The notes under the pieces are model-generated. The model made no database searches, had not been told where the DNA came from, and saw only the letters and a program-made list of their open reading frames with translations. A stretch of 64,000 nt of DNA from Cinclus cinclus (taxonomy: Eukaryota > Chordata > Aves > Passeriformes > Cinclidae): assembly GCF_963662255.1 (NCBI RefSeq), contig NC_085048.1, forward strand, positions 97,427,729 to 97,491,728. The letters are read 5' to 3'. The translations under genes were made by a program, and so were the position numbers. Within the stretch, counting starts at the first letter, position 1, and every line of letters starts with the position of its first letter. This document shows, piece after piece, positions 48,514 through 61,114 of this stretch.

Positions 48514-50830
48514 CAAGCACTTCAGTTTTATTGCTTCATATTTACTATGACTTGGACAGCCCCTTGGCTGGCTATGGGGGAAACTTTGGAGTTAAATTCT
48601 AGAGTATTTTGTTTACTAGAACAGCAGGTTCTGCTCATTTACAACCCTCAGAACGAGGTAGTTGGTGAGGAATGCAAAAAACACACTTAAATCCCTTCTG
48701 TAAGTGAAATTCAAAACTCAGAGGAGCAATTTAACCTCCAGAGCTCCCAAGAAGACAATATAACAGTGTGGTCACCTGCACTTTTTTTGATTAATTCACT
48801 CTTTTGAATCACTCTTATGTGGTTCACAGAGGCTGAGTGAGAGTGCAGACCTGACTTGCTAGCTGCTATCTTTTCTTCTCTGTTTTTCCTTCAAGCTTTT
48901 CCCATTTTTCTTAATTCTCTCCCTTCAGTTACTTAACAGTAAATTTATCTCAATTTCCAAACTGAAGTTAACAAAGAGAAGGGTATATTAACTACATAAT
49001 CAACATATAAAGGCTGTGACACATGAATGAAGCACCAGAAAGATAATGAGATATTAAAAAGAAGTTATTCTGATTTATAAGCACTGGAGAGACACATTTT
49101 CATACCTTCTAAACCATTTGAAGGCTAGAAATGTATTTGAAAGAAGCGTCACAAAGGTTTCTTATGCTTGCTTATTGGTACTTCCATAATGTCCATGTCT
49201 TTCCCTTTCTCATGACTTCCTAATGATGATAACCTTTATTAAATGAGAAAATTATGTTAGCAGTTCCTAAGTGTATTGTCTTCCTCTTTGGGTTGAACTG
49301 TACAATTAAACTAATATCTTAGTCTGCATTTCTCAAAATTATCTGTTTCTTCCTGTAGCATATTCCCATTCTTGTCAGCAAATCCTGTCAGCAACTGAAT
49401 CAAGCTCTTTCTCACTAGCTTTTTTTCTTCCTCTATTTTCAGAGGCAGTATTGCATAAAACAAAATATGAAATAAATATTTCTAAGTTTGAGCCACAAAA
49501 AACTTCAGCAGATCCTTTCTTCATTCCAAATTGTTCTCTTTACTTGAGTGTTTTAACACTTACTCTTTGAGTGGGTCCCCTCTCTCATGCTGAGCCTCTT
49601 CTTCTCTGCCTTAACTAATATTTCTTCATGAAGCTCTTCATCAAATGCACAAAAATGAGATGTTGTGCACTATGGTTTGGAAAAAAAACAACGTCAATCT
49701 CTTTTCTAGAAAAGAGATCATATTTATCTTTAATAATTTTATTCTGTACTTCATCCCTCTTTATTTTGTGTCTGGGTTTGCACTTACTCTTGCATTCCAG
49801 CTTTGTTCTCAACCGTCCATAAAGTCATATTAATTAAATGCCTTTCATTCATGCCAGTCACTCCTTCCCACTATCTTAAATATGAATCAACCTGGGAAAG
49901 GTCATCAGCTTCAACTGCTCTTTTAATACAGAGTGGAGCCAGCTATAAAACAAAGCCCAGATAAAATCAAACCAAACCTGGAAGGACTGAGCTGAAAAGC
50001 AGTATTGCTGGACTGTCCCCAACAGAGCTACAGAAGTGCTTAACTTAACTCCAAAACAAAACTGAGAGGATTATTGGCAAGGACTTGATGAAAGAAACTG
50101 CGGTAGATAATATTGATTGTAGTTGGCAATTTTTTTTCTCCAGAAAGTGCTTTACAAACACTTAATTAACCATGGTATTGCACAACCTGTGGATCTCTTC
50201 TAGTAGGGCTTTTACGCTTTGGTTCTTCTGTGATATCTGGCCAAAGATTAAGCAAACTATAGCAAAGCTTTTTCTGGTGGAGGAATGGACCCACTTAGAT
50301 AATCTAGTGACCAGTCTTGGTGTGTGCTAATGTACTCTGCTTTATCAAACAACAGTCAGCACTTTTTAAGGGAGGTGCATTTGTCTTTGTCTAATTGGGC
50401 ATTAAATAGGGACAAAACATCATATTCACTCCTAGACCTTGGGTGGAAGGGTTAGCAAGGAGAAAGTGAGGTGCTGGCAGTGGGCCAGGGCAGTTCATGG
50501 TGCTAGCTTTGCTTGGGTTTGGGTCTTTTCCTTTTTTTTTGTAATTAAATTTCCTCGGGACTCTGTCCATTGCTGCATATCCACAGAAGAGTCTGGAGGA
50601 CCCATCTAAGGCCTAACCACTGCTGAAAGGCACAGGAGTGTTGCTGTCTCTGCAGTCTTCAGTCTTCCACCAAGTGAGTCCCTATAGTGATGATGAGATC
50701 ATGAGATGATGGTGATCATGAGATTGGCCTATAGAAGAGTTAAACACAGTTCCAGTTACCAATAATGAATAAAAATAATTGAATAACTATTTCTGTTGCT
50801 GACAGTCAAATCTGTCATGCATCACTGATA
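48514..50830. other. Intergenic, no gene seen
   Basis: AT-rich unique-looking sequence with only short spurious frames. An imperfect ATGAGATCATGAGATGATGG region lies near 50693-50728. No further repeat family recognised. Confidence 0.6.
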
Positions 50831-50832
50831 CA

Positions 50833-50864
50833 GAGCCCCTCAAGATTTGAGCCCCTCAAGACCT
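50833..50864. repeat. Two-copy 16-bp tandem repeat
   Basis: GAGCCCCTCAAGATTT at 50833-50848 followed by GAGCCCCTCAAGACCT at 50849-50864. Confidence 0.95.
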
Positions 50865-50939
50865 GAACCCAACTTAACAATTTTTTTATTTTTTAGCTAT
50901 TAAACAGTAGCAATATCTGGAGAGTTATGATTAAGCAAT

Positions 50940-51440
50940 TGCATTGTGAACCTTGTGAGCTTGGGTAATCTTTTGTTTTAAGGGAAGGAGAAGACAATCC
51001 CAAGATGAATGGGCTGTCTGGACCAGAGCCACCAGGAATGAAGTCAGCAGAACTGAGCAGTAACTGGGAGAAAGGTAATCCTGGCAGAGGGAGACCACAA
51101 CCACCTACCATTGACCATTGACCACCTACTCAAAACAGACCCTGTGCTCAAATGGATGGAAGAACTGTGCATGCAGACTAATTAGCATGAGTCATGAGAG
51201 ATAGGAACTAGCAAATAGGGGGTTGAGTACCGATTAATTAAAAAAATTATGTAACCTGTAACCAGTGGATGCTGATGCTTTTGTTGAAAGGTTTAATTAG
51301 CGTAAGGTTTGGATGGTCAGGTAGCCAGCCTTTTGTGGGTTACCACCCAGCTCCCTACTTGGAACAAACGAGAAAACAGTATTAGAAATACCTCTCCGTG
51401 GTGTGTGAATTGATGCTGAACACCAGGTAATGAGCTGGCA
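50940..51440 (+). mobile_element. Probable avian ERV LTR remnant
   Basis: Pieces resemble a second type of bird retroviral LTR: CATTGACCATTGACCACCTA, CTAATTAGCATGAGTCATG, a CGATTAATTAAAAAAATTAT then GTAACCTGTAACCAGTG stretch, TGTGGGTTACCACCCAGCTC, and a CCTCTCCGTGGTGTGTGAAT then TGAACACCAGGTAA end. The right edge could be GGCA at 51440, followed by TTTGGGACA, which may be a decayed primer-binding region. Boundaries and family are uncertain and no retroviral gene is attached. Confidence 0.45.
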
Positions 51441-54400
51441 TTTGGGACAACAGAACCAAAAGCAGAGGAAGTCTCAGTTTTGGTTTCTGTCTCCATCTCT
51501 CATACTGACTGTGCAGGGCAACAGCAGCTGCTTAACCCAAAAAATCCAGTGGCCAGTTCTTCTTTATGATGGGTAAATCACCAAGCCTCACAGGTTTCAA
51601 AATACTTGGTAGAACACAGACTGTCCTTCTCATCCTCTCATGCATCAGGTACAACTGTTTATTTTCACTTTGACCAGCAGTGTCTATCTTCCATTTCCAA
51701 CTTTTCTCTCTTTGCCATTCCCAGAGATCTGAAGTGAAAAGAGGGATCTATTTTTGAGTGACAGCATCAAATTTCTTTGCACTGATAAATAAAATAGACT
51801 TGTAATTTTAGGTAACAAAAAACTTGCTCTTCAGCCACACCATAGTATGGTCTTGCCCTGCTGTTGTGCCAGGAGCAGCCTCAGCTATGGCACTGCCTTG
51901 GTGCCATAGCAGGAGCAACAACCTCATTGTTCTTCAAGCACTGAACACCTCAAAAACCTTCAAAGTCTTCTGATTTTGATGAAGACTTTGAGAAGAAGAG
52001 AGAGATCAAGAGTTTTATCTAGTACCAGTCTTCCCCATAGGTATTGCAACTGGTTCCTATTTATTGCATCACAGCCCCTGCCTCATCACTGCAAAGGAAA
52101 AAAAGCAGGAGTGAGGTGTGGGACCTCAAATCAGCTTGGTTGTGCCACAGCCTGTGCTGGGTAGAGCAGTATCACTGAGGGAAGGAGGAAGAAAGCAATC
52201 CCATTACGGGTAGAAGTCTGCCCAAATGGTAGCTGCAGTCCCATTTAGTGTGTTTGTTTTCCAGGCTCTAATAAAACCCATCTGCATGCAATCACTGCTG
52301 CACTAAATTGAGACAGATTTGGTGAACACATGGCTAGCCAGGATTTCAAGTGGAGAGAGAGCCTGCAGGACTTGTAGCTCATAGCTCCTGCCTCTGCCAG
52401 TGTGAAGGCAGCGTGGAAAGCCAAGCACAAAACACCAGACACAGCTGACGCTGATACTGGGCCTCCATTGTCACAACCCTTCGTTTTCAAGCATTTTTTT
52501 ATTTACCACAGCTTGTGAGAAGCAGAAGGTGTTTAACTCTTTATGGTGTTTCCCGGTTTCAAATGTCCTTTCAAGGGGACAGGCTGGTTCCCAAGGGCTC
52601 TGTGGTTTTCCAAGTTCCACTACAAGTAAAGTAAAACTAGAAAGGTTTGGAGAAGGGTAGTCTAATGATTGGCATCCCTGCCAGGAGTAATTAAACAAGC
52701 TGTGGCTTCTCAGCATCATAAAGTCATAAGATGGGGAAAGCTCGTTTGCAGACCCTCGCAGATCAGTGTCATGAGGCACCCCACAACACTGCTGGGTGGC
52801 AGGTTTAAAATTAAAATAATGAAGTATTACTTCACGTGGTTGGTACTTCAGTTGCAGAATTCATTGCCACCAGCCACTGGAGGCCTATCATTCAAATGAC
52901 TTCCAGGAGAAATTATCTCGTTCAGGGAAGAGATGTCTGCCAGGACCTGTTATCAACAGGGATGCTCACACACAGCCACGTTCAGGAGTGACAGAGCTGG
53001 TGCTTTCATGGAAGTGTTGCTCTACATGCTCCTGCTTCTTCTTCCATCCCCTTAATCATCCCACCAGCTACCAGCAGGGGAATTTGGGTCTGATCCAGTG
53101 ATGCTATTACAGTGCAAGGATTGCTCTGCCCAAATCAGGAAGGTTAAGCACCACAAGCACTACATTTAGCACTACAAGTCCCCTTGCAAATAACTGCTCT
53201 ACATGTGCAGAGTAGAGCTGGGTGTGGCAAGAATGCGGGGATGTAGTGAGATAAATATGGAAATATATATGAGCCTTCCCAAAACTATGTATCAGCATAA
53301 AAGGGGCCTAAGGGCTTCCCTGGTCTGAGTCTTGCAGTGGTATTGTCCCTCAGAGAATTGGTGCAAAGTAGCTGTATGATGCTAGCACAGGAAAATGAAT
53401 TTTATAATAATTATGAATCACGGAGGAAAAAAGCCCAACTATCTTTTAATGCAGGATAATAGACATACGTTCAGTACTTATAATGATCCTTCTAATCTGA
53501 ACAGGATCTGAGTTTTATATTTTGGAAGAGAGGGAGTGCTCAGACATTAATTCAGGTGCATCTGCAGACAATGCTTTTTTTGTGGCTTGTTATCCATCCA
53601 TAATTCAGGACAGTGAGTTCAGCATTTTAGTTTTGCACAGCCCATTTGTTTCCAGACTGCTCAGGTTTTCCAAAGTACTTTAAGTGGTAGAAATCATGCC
53701 AGAAGGTAATATCTCTGCAGCCTTACCCAGGTGTATGTTAGCTACCATCAGTGTGTGCCCCCAGGTGCCAGAGTAGTGGTGGGAGCTCCTTCCTGGGAGC
53801 TGGGAAATCAGGATACAGCTGGCTCCTCAGCTTGCTGTCAAGGTGCACTTCATTCCTGTTGTTGAAACCTCTCTTGTGTGCAGGAAAAGCAATCCCCATT
53901 TATTATGCTGTAGGGAACATACCAGCTGGAGAGTCTTTGTAGCCTCGTGGTTTTGAGGTTTGTGTTTGTGCCTTGAGAATACTGCAGTCTTTGGGTTAAA
54001 GAAAAAATGGTGTCCCATTGCATTTTTTGAGGTGGCAGACCCCTGGCTATGTGATTTATATCTGATTTGCAAATCCTGGGATGCTGAACTACTGTGTTTC
54101 TTTTCCATATCCAGGGTGTAGTTGGCAACTAGACCAGCATTAGACTTAGTCAGGATGACCTGCAGCTGCTCATACTTTACCACTGCAGAAGAAGTTTTCT
54201 AATGATGCCCAAGTCCTGCTGACTCAGCATCTGATTTTTACACACTTTTTCTCAGGAAAAATAACAGCATTTTTCAACTAGTTGGCCTCATCCTCCCTCC
54301 TGGCCTCAAAATCTATGAATCTGAAACAAAGAAGATGAAGAAAGATTCCTGCTTGTGTCAAGAAAACCCTTTTATTTCTCAGTGTTAATATTTCTAATTT

Positions 54401-54539
54401 ACATTTACTGCTTGGGGGTTTAGAGAGGACGTGGAATAGCAGCTATGAACCCTCCTTTCACATATGTTGGGGCAAGCAGCTATTTATAGTTTTTGATTTG
54501 CTGTTGGAAGAAGATCCATAAATATTCCCTAATTCAGCA

Positions 54540-55090
54540 GGAAAACAGTTCCAGCAATATAAAAAAAGAGCCTCAGTACATAGGAATAGCATAGGATTTG
54601 TGATGCATTGATTATGCTGTTTCAATTAAGATTTAAATTTTCTGAGACTGGTACAGTCTTGTGTCCATTTAAAGATAGCCCAGCCCTATGGGACCAGTAA
54701 AACTCTGCATCATTAACAGAATGATGTTCAAAAAATGCTCTGTAAAAACAACCCAATTCCTTGGCTTTATGCTCCTGCATATTCCAGGAGGAGACAAAAA
54801 ATCACTGATGTGAAAATTTTCAATGTATTATTATGCTATGGGGACATGATAATAATCTGTGACACCATACCTTTAAACTAGCCATCTGTGATGAGGAGAG
54901 AGGGGAAAAGGGCTGTAATTGTTCTGCATGTTTGTTAAAGGATTATTTCACTATGTATTTGATAAAATACAATCCCTCATGATTGTGTATAATTTTGCAC
55001 TGTTAAAAATAATTATCAGAATAACTTTTTACAGTTTTTTATTTTAACATAGCTGGACAGATATTTCATTGCAGTTTATTGATGTTATAT
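54540..55090. other. AT-rich candidate conserved non-coding element
   Basis: Dense AT motifs (GCATCATTAACAGAATGATG, CAATGTATTATTATGCTATG, TGTTAAAGGATTATTTCAC, AAAAATAATTATCAG) with no repeats or open frames. Judged by texture only; there is no alignment evidence. Confidence 0.22.
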
Positions 55091-55755
55091 TTTTGATGTC
55101 TCCAAGGGGGATGTGCTCTTCCCTGGTCAGAATTTCTCAATACATTTGCTCACATAATGCACCTATTTTCAGTATTTCTGTTGCATGCAGTTCCAGTGAA
55201 AATAAATGTTCTTAATCCCAGCCAACTGAGATGCAAACATTTAAAATTAAATGTAGTTACTCATTTTAAAAGGTCACTCTTGTCTTTATTAGTGCTATTT
55301 ATTTCCTCAAACCTGCTTCACATTCAGATCACTAAAATGAAGAGCAGTGTAACCCAAAACAGTCGGAGCTGTGGCAGACAGTGGAAGGGAGAATTCTGGC
55401 ACTTGTGGCTACTTGGTCTTAAGTGTTGCCACTTATCCCTTGGGCTGTGCATAGTCTGCAGAGACATACCCAGTCCTCTGCGGATCTTCTCATCCTCTCA
55501 AAATATTTTCTGCACTCCTGAATCGCTTATTTTCTGCAGTCATGTGCGTAGGCTCTATTGTGCATTACTGATTTCTGCTCTGAGCTAGGTGGACTGCAAA
55601 ATGATTTGAGATTCCAAACCAAATGGAGATTCACACTCTTAATCTCCTGAGCCTTGTACCGCAGGGTGTAGTTAACTCCTGGGAAATGCCAGCAGCTCCA
55701 AATAAGGATGGGAAGCCTCTGTAGGTTGAAATAAGGCTCAAAGCAGCTGGACGAC

Positions 55756-55770
55756 TTTTTTTTTTTTTTT
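55756..55770. repeat. Poly-T run of 15
   Basis: Fifteen T in a row on the + strand; no associated retroposon recognised. Confidence 0.95.
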
Positions 55771-58666
55771 AGATAGTCATAGCAATTGAGATATTAAAAT
55801 CAATGTCATGAGCTGTCATTTATAGACTGCATTAGCTCTGCTCTGCCATGAACTTGCTCTTCACTACACAAACCTTCTGTAAATGCAAGGGAACAAACAT
55901 TTCTCACTAAGCCAAAGTACCCTCAGCTCTTAATCTGAATATGTTTGGATTTCTCACTGAATCCGCCAACATCCATTACAGTCACCATTAATGGGCCATG
56001 GTGGGATTTGAACTCAGCAGTACAATTTACAAAATTGTTTGGAGCACAAAAACTTTCAGGAGCAGCTGAGTGGTGAAACCATACTCAGGGGACAGGAGTT
56101 TTTCTAGCAAACAGTGGAGCAGGAAGACAGCTTGGAAGAGGAGTAATCACTCTGACTCCCACCCAGATTAAGGAAAGCCAGCATTTGAGTCTGTGATAAA
56201 CAAAGGAGCAGCCCAAGGTGTTTTGAACCTTCTCAGCAAACAAGAAAGGCAGAGGAAGACATCAGGGAAGAGAGTCAGCCAGTCATCAGTCTATCACTAA
56301 GAATTGTTTTAATTACCTAGGGGACAGAAGAACAAGGAAAATTGATCTCTGGTGCAAAGTCAGAGCATGTCAGATTTACCATTTTTCCCATTTCCCTCTC
56401 CAAGTGCTGCCTCACACTGAGTGATGCTTTTGAAGCCCCCTGTGCCCACTGATGAAATATAATCCATATTTGCATGAAGGGATTATAATTAAGCTCCTCT
56501 GTGGCTTCACCCACAAATTTACCACTCCTTTACAGACAGTGCCCATCAGTTTTGTCTCTTCTGTCTGCTGTGGGATCATTATACCCAGATCAGCTGTAGT
56601 GTGCAATTTTAATTTGATACCTCAGCAACAGCCAGGAGCCTTGTTTTAGCTGTCTCTGTGCCTCACATTATTCTGTTCACAGCCTTTAAGCTGGGACAGC
56701 CATCCCTTGAGACAGGAGGCTACAGCAGAGCTGCTTGGCCAGCCAGCCCAGCTGAGAGCAGGGCTGTCAGAGGAGCTCCTGGAGATGGTGCAACTCCAGG
56801 TGGATCTCCTGCCAAAGCCTAAACCCAGGTGGCAAGAACACCCATCTCTCTCCATCTTCCATTCATTTGGTTTTGAATCACAAACCAGTAGCTAACTGCA
56901 GCCAAGTCTGACTTCTGCTTTTTGAAATTCCATTTCTAGATAAGTTCAGAACTGAGTTCTGGGTTTAGCCACTCTGATCTCAAATTTGGAACAAACTTCA
57001 GTGCCACTTGGTATTTTTTTGCAGAGGTGTCATGGTGCCACTAGCAGTGGGCTTTCCCAGGAGATGGGCTGTGCCATGTGCTTCTGCATCACTATGTGGA
57101 AGTAGCAGAAGAAAATTCTTTATCTAAGTTTCATTCAGCTGAAGCAGTTCCTTATTTGAAGTCGCCAGCCATGATATGAGCACAGGAAGCATGTCTGCCT
57201 GAAGTGGAGGAGCCACAAAGAGACTGAGGAGAGAAGGGCACAAGGCATATGGTGGTTGGTTCCACACTCTGTCAAAAAGAGAGAGAGCAGGACTTGTGTC
57301 AGAAGTGAGGCTAGCTCATGGTGGCTGAGAGGGCTCACAGGTATGGTGATGTGGCACGGAGCTGCTTGAGTTATATAGAAAGAGACAGAGAAGCTTGTGC
57401 TTGTAATTCACTGTCCCTGTGGTGCTGTGGTCAGACCCTGAGCCAGGCAGGAGAACACACCTGCCAGGGTGATGAACATCCTGTGCTCAGCCACCTGCAC
57501 TCTGACTTCAGCAGACTGTCCTTCAAATGAATTGCCAATCTCCTGTGTTATTTTGGAGCAGGACATGCAGACCTACAGGCTTTGTCTGCATCAATAATCT
57601 TCTCTCAGTAAGAGCTGGGCTTGGAGGATGACCCTGGTTGCAGCCAGAACTCCTCAGGGCTTGGCTGGAAAAGCAGGGACACAGCTCTTGGGGACACAGT
57701 CCTACCAAGGGCTCCCTTTGCTCCTCTGCTTCCAATCATACAAGAATAAACATATTGGTTTGCTGAGCCTGAGCCTCAGCAGTGTTGTCTATTTAAAAAG
57801 TAAGGGTGGAAGTGAGCTATTTTTTCACATATTTTGAGGTGCTTCCTGTGAGGTGTCAATAAATAAGAGAAACAGTCAGGGAAAGGTAAACAACAGGTGG
57901 TTATTTATAAAAGAAAGTAGTTAAATGTTAGGTACAGAACTATTCCTTGTTAAAAGAAATTAATTCCTTGATCACCTAGTATGATCTTATCTACAAGCTC
58001 TCATTCAATGTGTGTTTTAAGGAAAGAAGAATTTCTATTTTTTATAATCATTGTTTTCCAAGACTTAGAGCTATACAGACGAGTCTGTTTCTCTTCACCT
58101 TACCAGGATTTATAGCTGCAGTCAGCCTTTTGGAGGAACAGACATCAAAGCCTTCAGCAGGTGTGCAGTGACCAGGAAACAATGCAGCAACAAAAACAAA
58201 ATCCAGTGAGGAGGTGACACGACATTTCCCCTGGGATCCCTGTAAAAATGACATGGAAAAGACAGGAACGTTTGCAGATTGCATTGTGAGCCCTGTAGAA
58301 AATCTCTCAGCCAAACCAGGAAATAATTTTGGAAATGACAAGCCTCATTGAAGGTCAATGCTTACAGAACTGTGGGAAATGGTCCCAGTGGCAAATTACT
58401 AGCCAGCCTGGAATAAAGGTGTTTTCCATGAGCTTATGTGCCAAAGGGTAGCCATCAGTGTGGCACTTCTGAACTGCAGGTATTCAGTGTCCTGAGCCAT
58501 GCTGAAGCTGAAATGACCTCATGCAGCTGTGGATAACTGATGGAAGAGCTGCTCCATAGCTCAAGAAGCAGGAGAAGGAAAAACTGTGCCATTTAAAAAA
58601 AACTTGTCTGGTGGTGACAAGCACTTCCAGCACAAACAAAACAAAATAGATGCAACAAATAAAAGC

Positions 58667-58735
58667 TGTTCATCTGTCAGGACTGGATGTACATGTTGGA
58701 ATGTACATGTTCATCTGTCACAACTGGATGTACAT
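58667..58735. repeat. Imperfect tandem duplication, 41-bp period
   Basis: TGTTCATCTGTCA at 58667 recurs at 58708; each is followed, after a small difference (GG versus CA), by ACTGGATGTACAT. The unit includes TGTACA palindromes. Confidence 0.9.
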
Positions 58736-60715
58736 AGTTTCTTAATGTGCCATTGGCATTTGCCAGAGGCATCTGTTTTTTGAGCTATGTGTCTGAATTG
58801 CACATTGCAAGTAGGTAGTTTAGTGCTTGTGTTGCACAAATACATATTTTCTCTATGAAAATGTCTTCTTGACTGTTTGGGAACCAAATAAAAGTGGCCT
58901 GGAAATGTATGCACACCTGAGCCAGCTGATAGTCTGGGTTGGTTTCTCTGAGCTGGATGCTGTAGGTGGCACTAGTGGTGTAGCAGATGTTAAATTATGC
59001 AGTGTTTATCCCCTTTTGGCTAAAGTGGTAATTTTTGGTCCAGGTAAAGGAGTTTATCTGTAGGACATGTTAAATTGCTATAGTTTCATTTGTTTTAACT
59101 TAATGAATATGCTACTGCCACTGGAATGATCTCAAAAAGCCCTTCTCAGAAAGCTGTGATTGGCGCATCTCTTATATCCATGCAAAGTGGAAAGGTATAT
59201 TTGATATATTGGAGCCATCATCTACAGTCTGTGTTCAGTGAATAGAGCCAAACATACTTGCTAGAGCTGCAAAAAAGTCTCACTAAAATAATTAGTTTCA
59301 ACATGAACAAGAGTTGAAGATTATTTTGTAATCTGCTGCAAGCATCAGTCAGTAGTGTAGCAATTAAAATGGTTTGCTGAGATGAATAACATTTTGAATT
59401 TATTGTTGTGATGCTACCTACCTGACTGCTTGGCTGCTGTAAATCAAGTGACACTACTGGAAGCATGTGGATGAATGCCAACTGGAGATCTGGCCCATTA
59501 TCAGACTATAAAATTCTCTTTCCTAAAGTATTTTACTGGGCAAGGCACCCAGATCTATATATAAATTTCTTAATTGAAACAGATGGCAAGAGGCCATAAA
59601 TTTTTGCGATGTATAACACAGACAGGTAACAAGGACACATTTATCAGCATTGTGGTGAATCACAGGAACATAAAAGGGAGCTCAGAGAAATGTGCTGTCC
59701 TATAAAAGCAACAGGATGAACTCACAGCTTCGAGGCTTTAATATTTGGTACGTGCTCTTCTTTTTATGTAGCTATTTCTAAATTCCTGTGCTTGCTGCTG
59801 CAGCAGCAGGTTCAGTGTGGTGGCAGGGTTATAGAGCAGGCAGTGGTGTGTGCAGTGCACCTGGAATGACTGGATTTTATCAAGTATGCCTATTAAATAG
59901 CTAGAGAGATGAAACCTGCCGTGAAATCCAGAGGAATTGAGCTTGAGCTGCTGAAAGGAGAGTGTGTCTCAGCTCCTTTTATTTCATGCTCCCTCGGCTG
60001 GCTGAAGAGTGTTGAAGTGGGGAAATGTTTAATCTGCCTTTGCTTGTCAATATTTCCCAGTTCAGCAGACACAAGCGGATCAAGTGTTGATACTCCTGAA
60101 TATAGCCAAGACACACATGTAGGATTTCTTTTCACTTTTGAATTTCAATATGTTTCATTTTCAGCATGCAAGTGCCACAGTAGAGGGATGGGCTGTGAAG
60201 GTCTGGTCTTATGCTGATGCCTGGAGCAGGAGTAGCACGGAGGGTAATAGCTGGAGCTTTCCCACAATGCCACAGCTCTTGCCTGGCATGTATGGTGGCA
60301 AAAGATCCATTTCTCCCAGCTGTGCTCTTCCACATGCTCTGCTGATCCAGTCAGTGCCAGCTGTGCAAGGGATTCAGCAGCTGGAACAAACTCACATCAC
60401 TCCATACATTTCACAAGGGGTAAGTGAGGCAACCACTCTGGCAACAGCAAACATCCCCTAAGAAATTACATCCTCTGTCCCTTCACCCAACCTGTCACGG
60501 ATCAGAACTGTTTTGTAAATAGATCATACGATATATCTCTTTATTTTGTCTTTTTATGTGCTAAGTTCAGGGTATCGTGTGAACTACTGAGTTCTGGATA
60601 ATGAAGCAAAGAGCAGTTGGGAAGTGATTGATTTTGACATTATATATTGTGTTCTTTAACTTTTTGGTGGGTTGATTTTTTTGTTGCTGTATATTAATGC
60701 TGATGAGTGAGTTCG

Positions 60716-60907
60716 CTTTCTTTTCTTTTCTTTTCTTTTCTTTTCTTTTCTTTTCTTTTCTTTTCTTTTCTTTTCTTTTCTTTTCTTTTCTTTTCTTTTC
60801 TTTTCTTTTCTTTTCTTTTCTTTTCTTTTCTTTTCTTTTCTTTTCTTTTCTTTTCTTTTCTTTTCTTTTCTTTTCTTTTCTTTTCTTTTCTTTTCTTTTC
60901 TTTTCTT
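60716..60907. repeat. (TTTTC)n pentanucleotide array, 192 bp
   Basis: About 38 almost perfect CTTTT units, uninterrupted pyrimidines on the + strand. The minus strand reads as repeated KRKEK codons, a translation artefact rather than a gene. Same motif and strand orientation as the left part of the tract at 14900. Confidence 0.98.
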
Positions 60908-61067
60908 GTGTTATCCTGATCTTCCTACTACACCTTGTATATATTTTTGCATGCATCCATTGAGGGAAGGGAGGAAGAGCTCTGAAACTATATCCATGAC
61001 CTTGGGTTGTTCTCTGGAATCATGTTCTGTCACAGTGTGATGCCTTCCAGCAAAACCATGACAACAC

Positions 61068-61098
<31 letters not shown>

Positions 61099-61114
61099 GT
61101 TATTACTATTATTC
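61068..61114. repeat. (ATT)n microsatellite
   Basis: About ten perfect TTA units from 61068, followed by a degenerate GTTATTACTATTATT tail. Confidence 0.95.

Larger units (their letters stand above)
51441..60715. other. Intergenic, no gene seen
   Basis: About 9.3 kb of mostly unique sequence. Short frames such as 55157-55588 (+, 143 codons) have no recognisable features. Contains T15 at 55756-55770, a 41-bp-period duplication at 58667-58735 and an AT-rich block at 54540-55090 listed as a possible conserved element. Confidence 0.6.

Noticed and set aside
55157..55588. 143-codon open frame
   Set aside because: AT-rich, hydrophobic by composition, with no recognisable homologue or exon features.
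60567..60963. KRKEK-repeat and FLFFS-repeat open frames
   Set aside because: Artefact of the TTTTC array; no unique coding sequence at either end.
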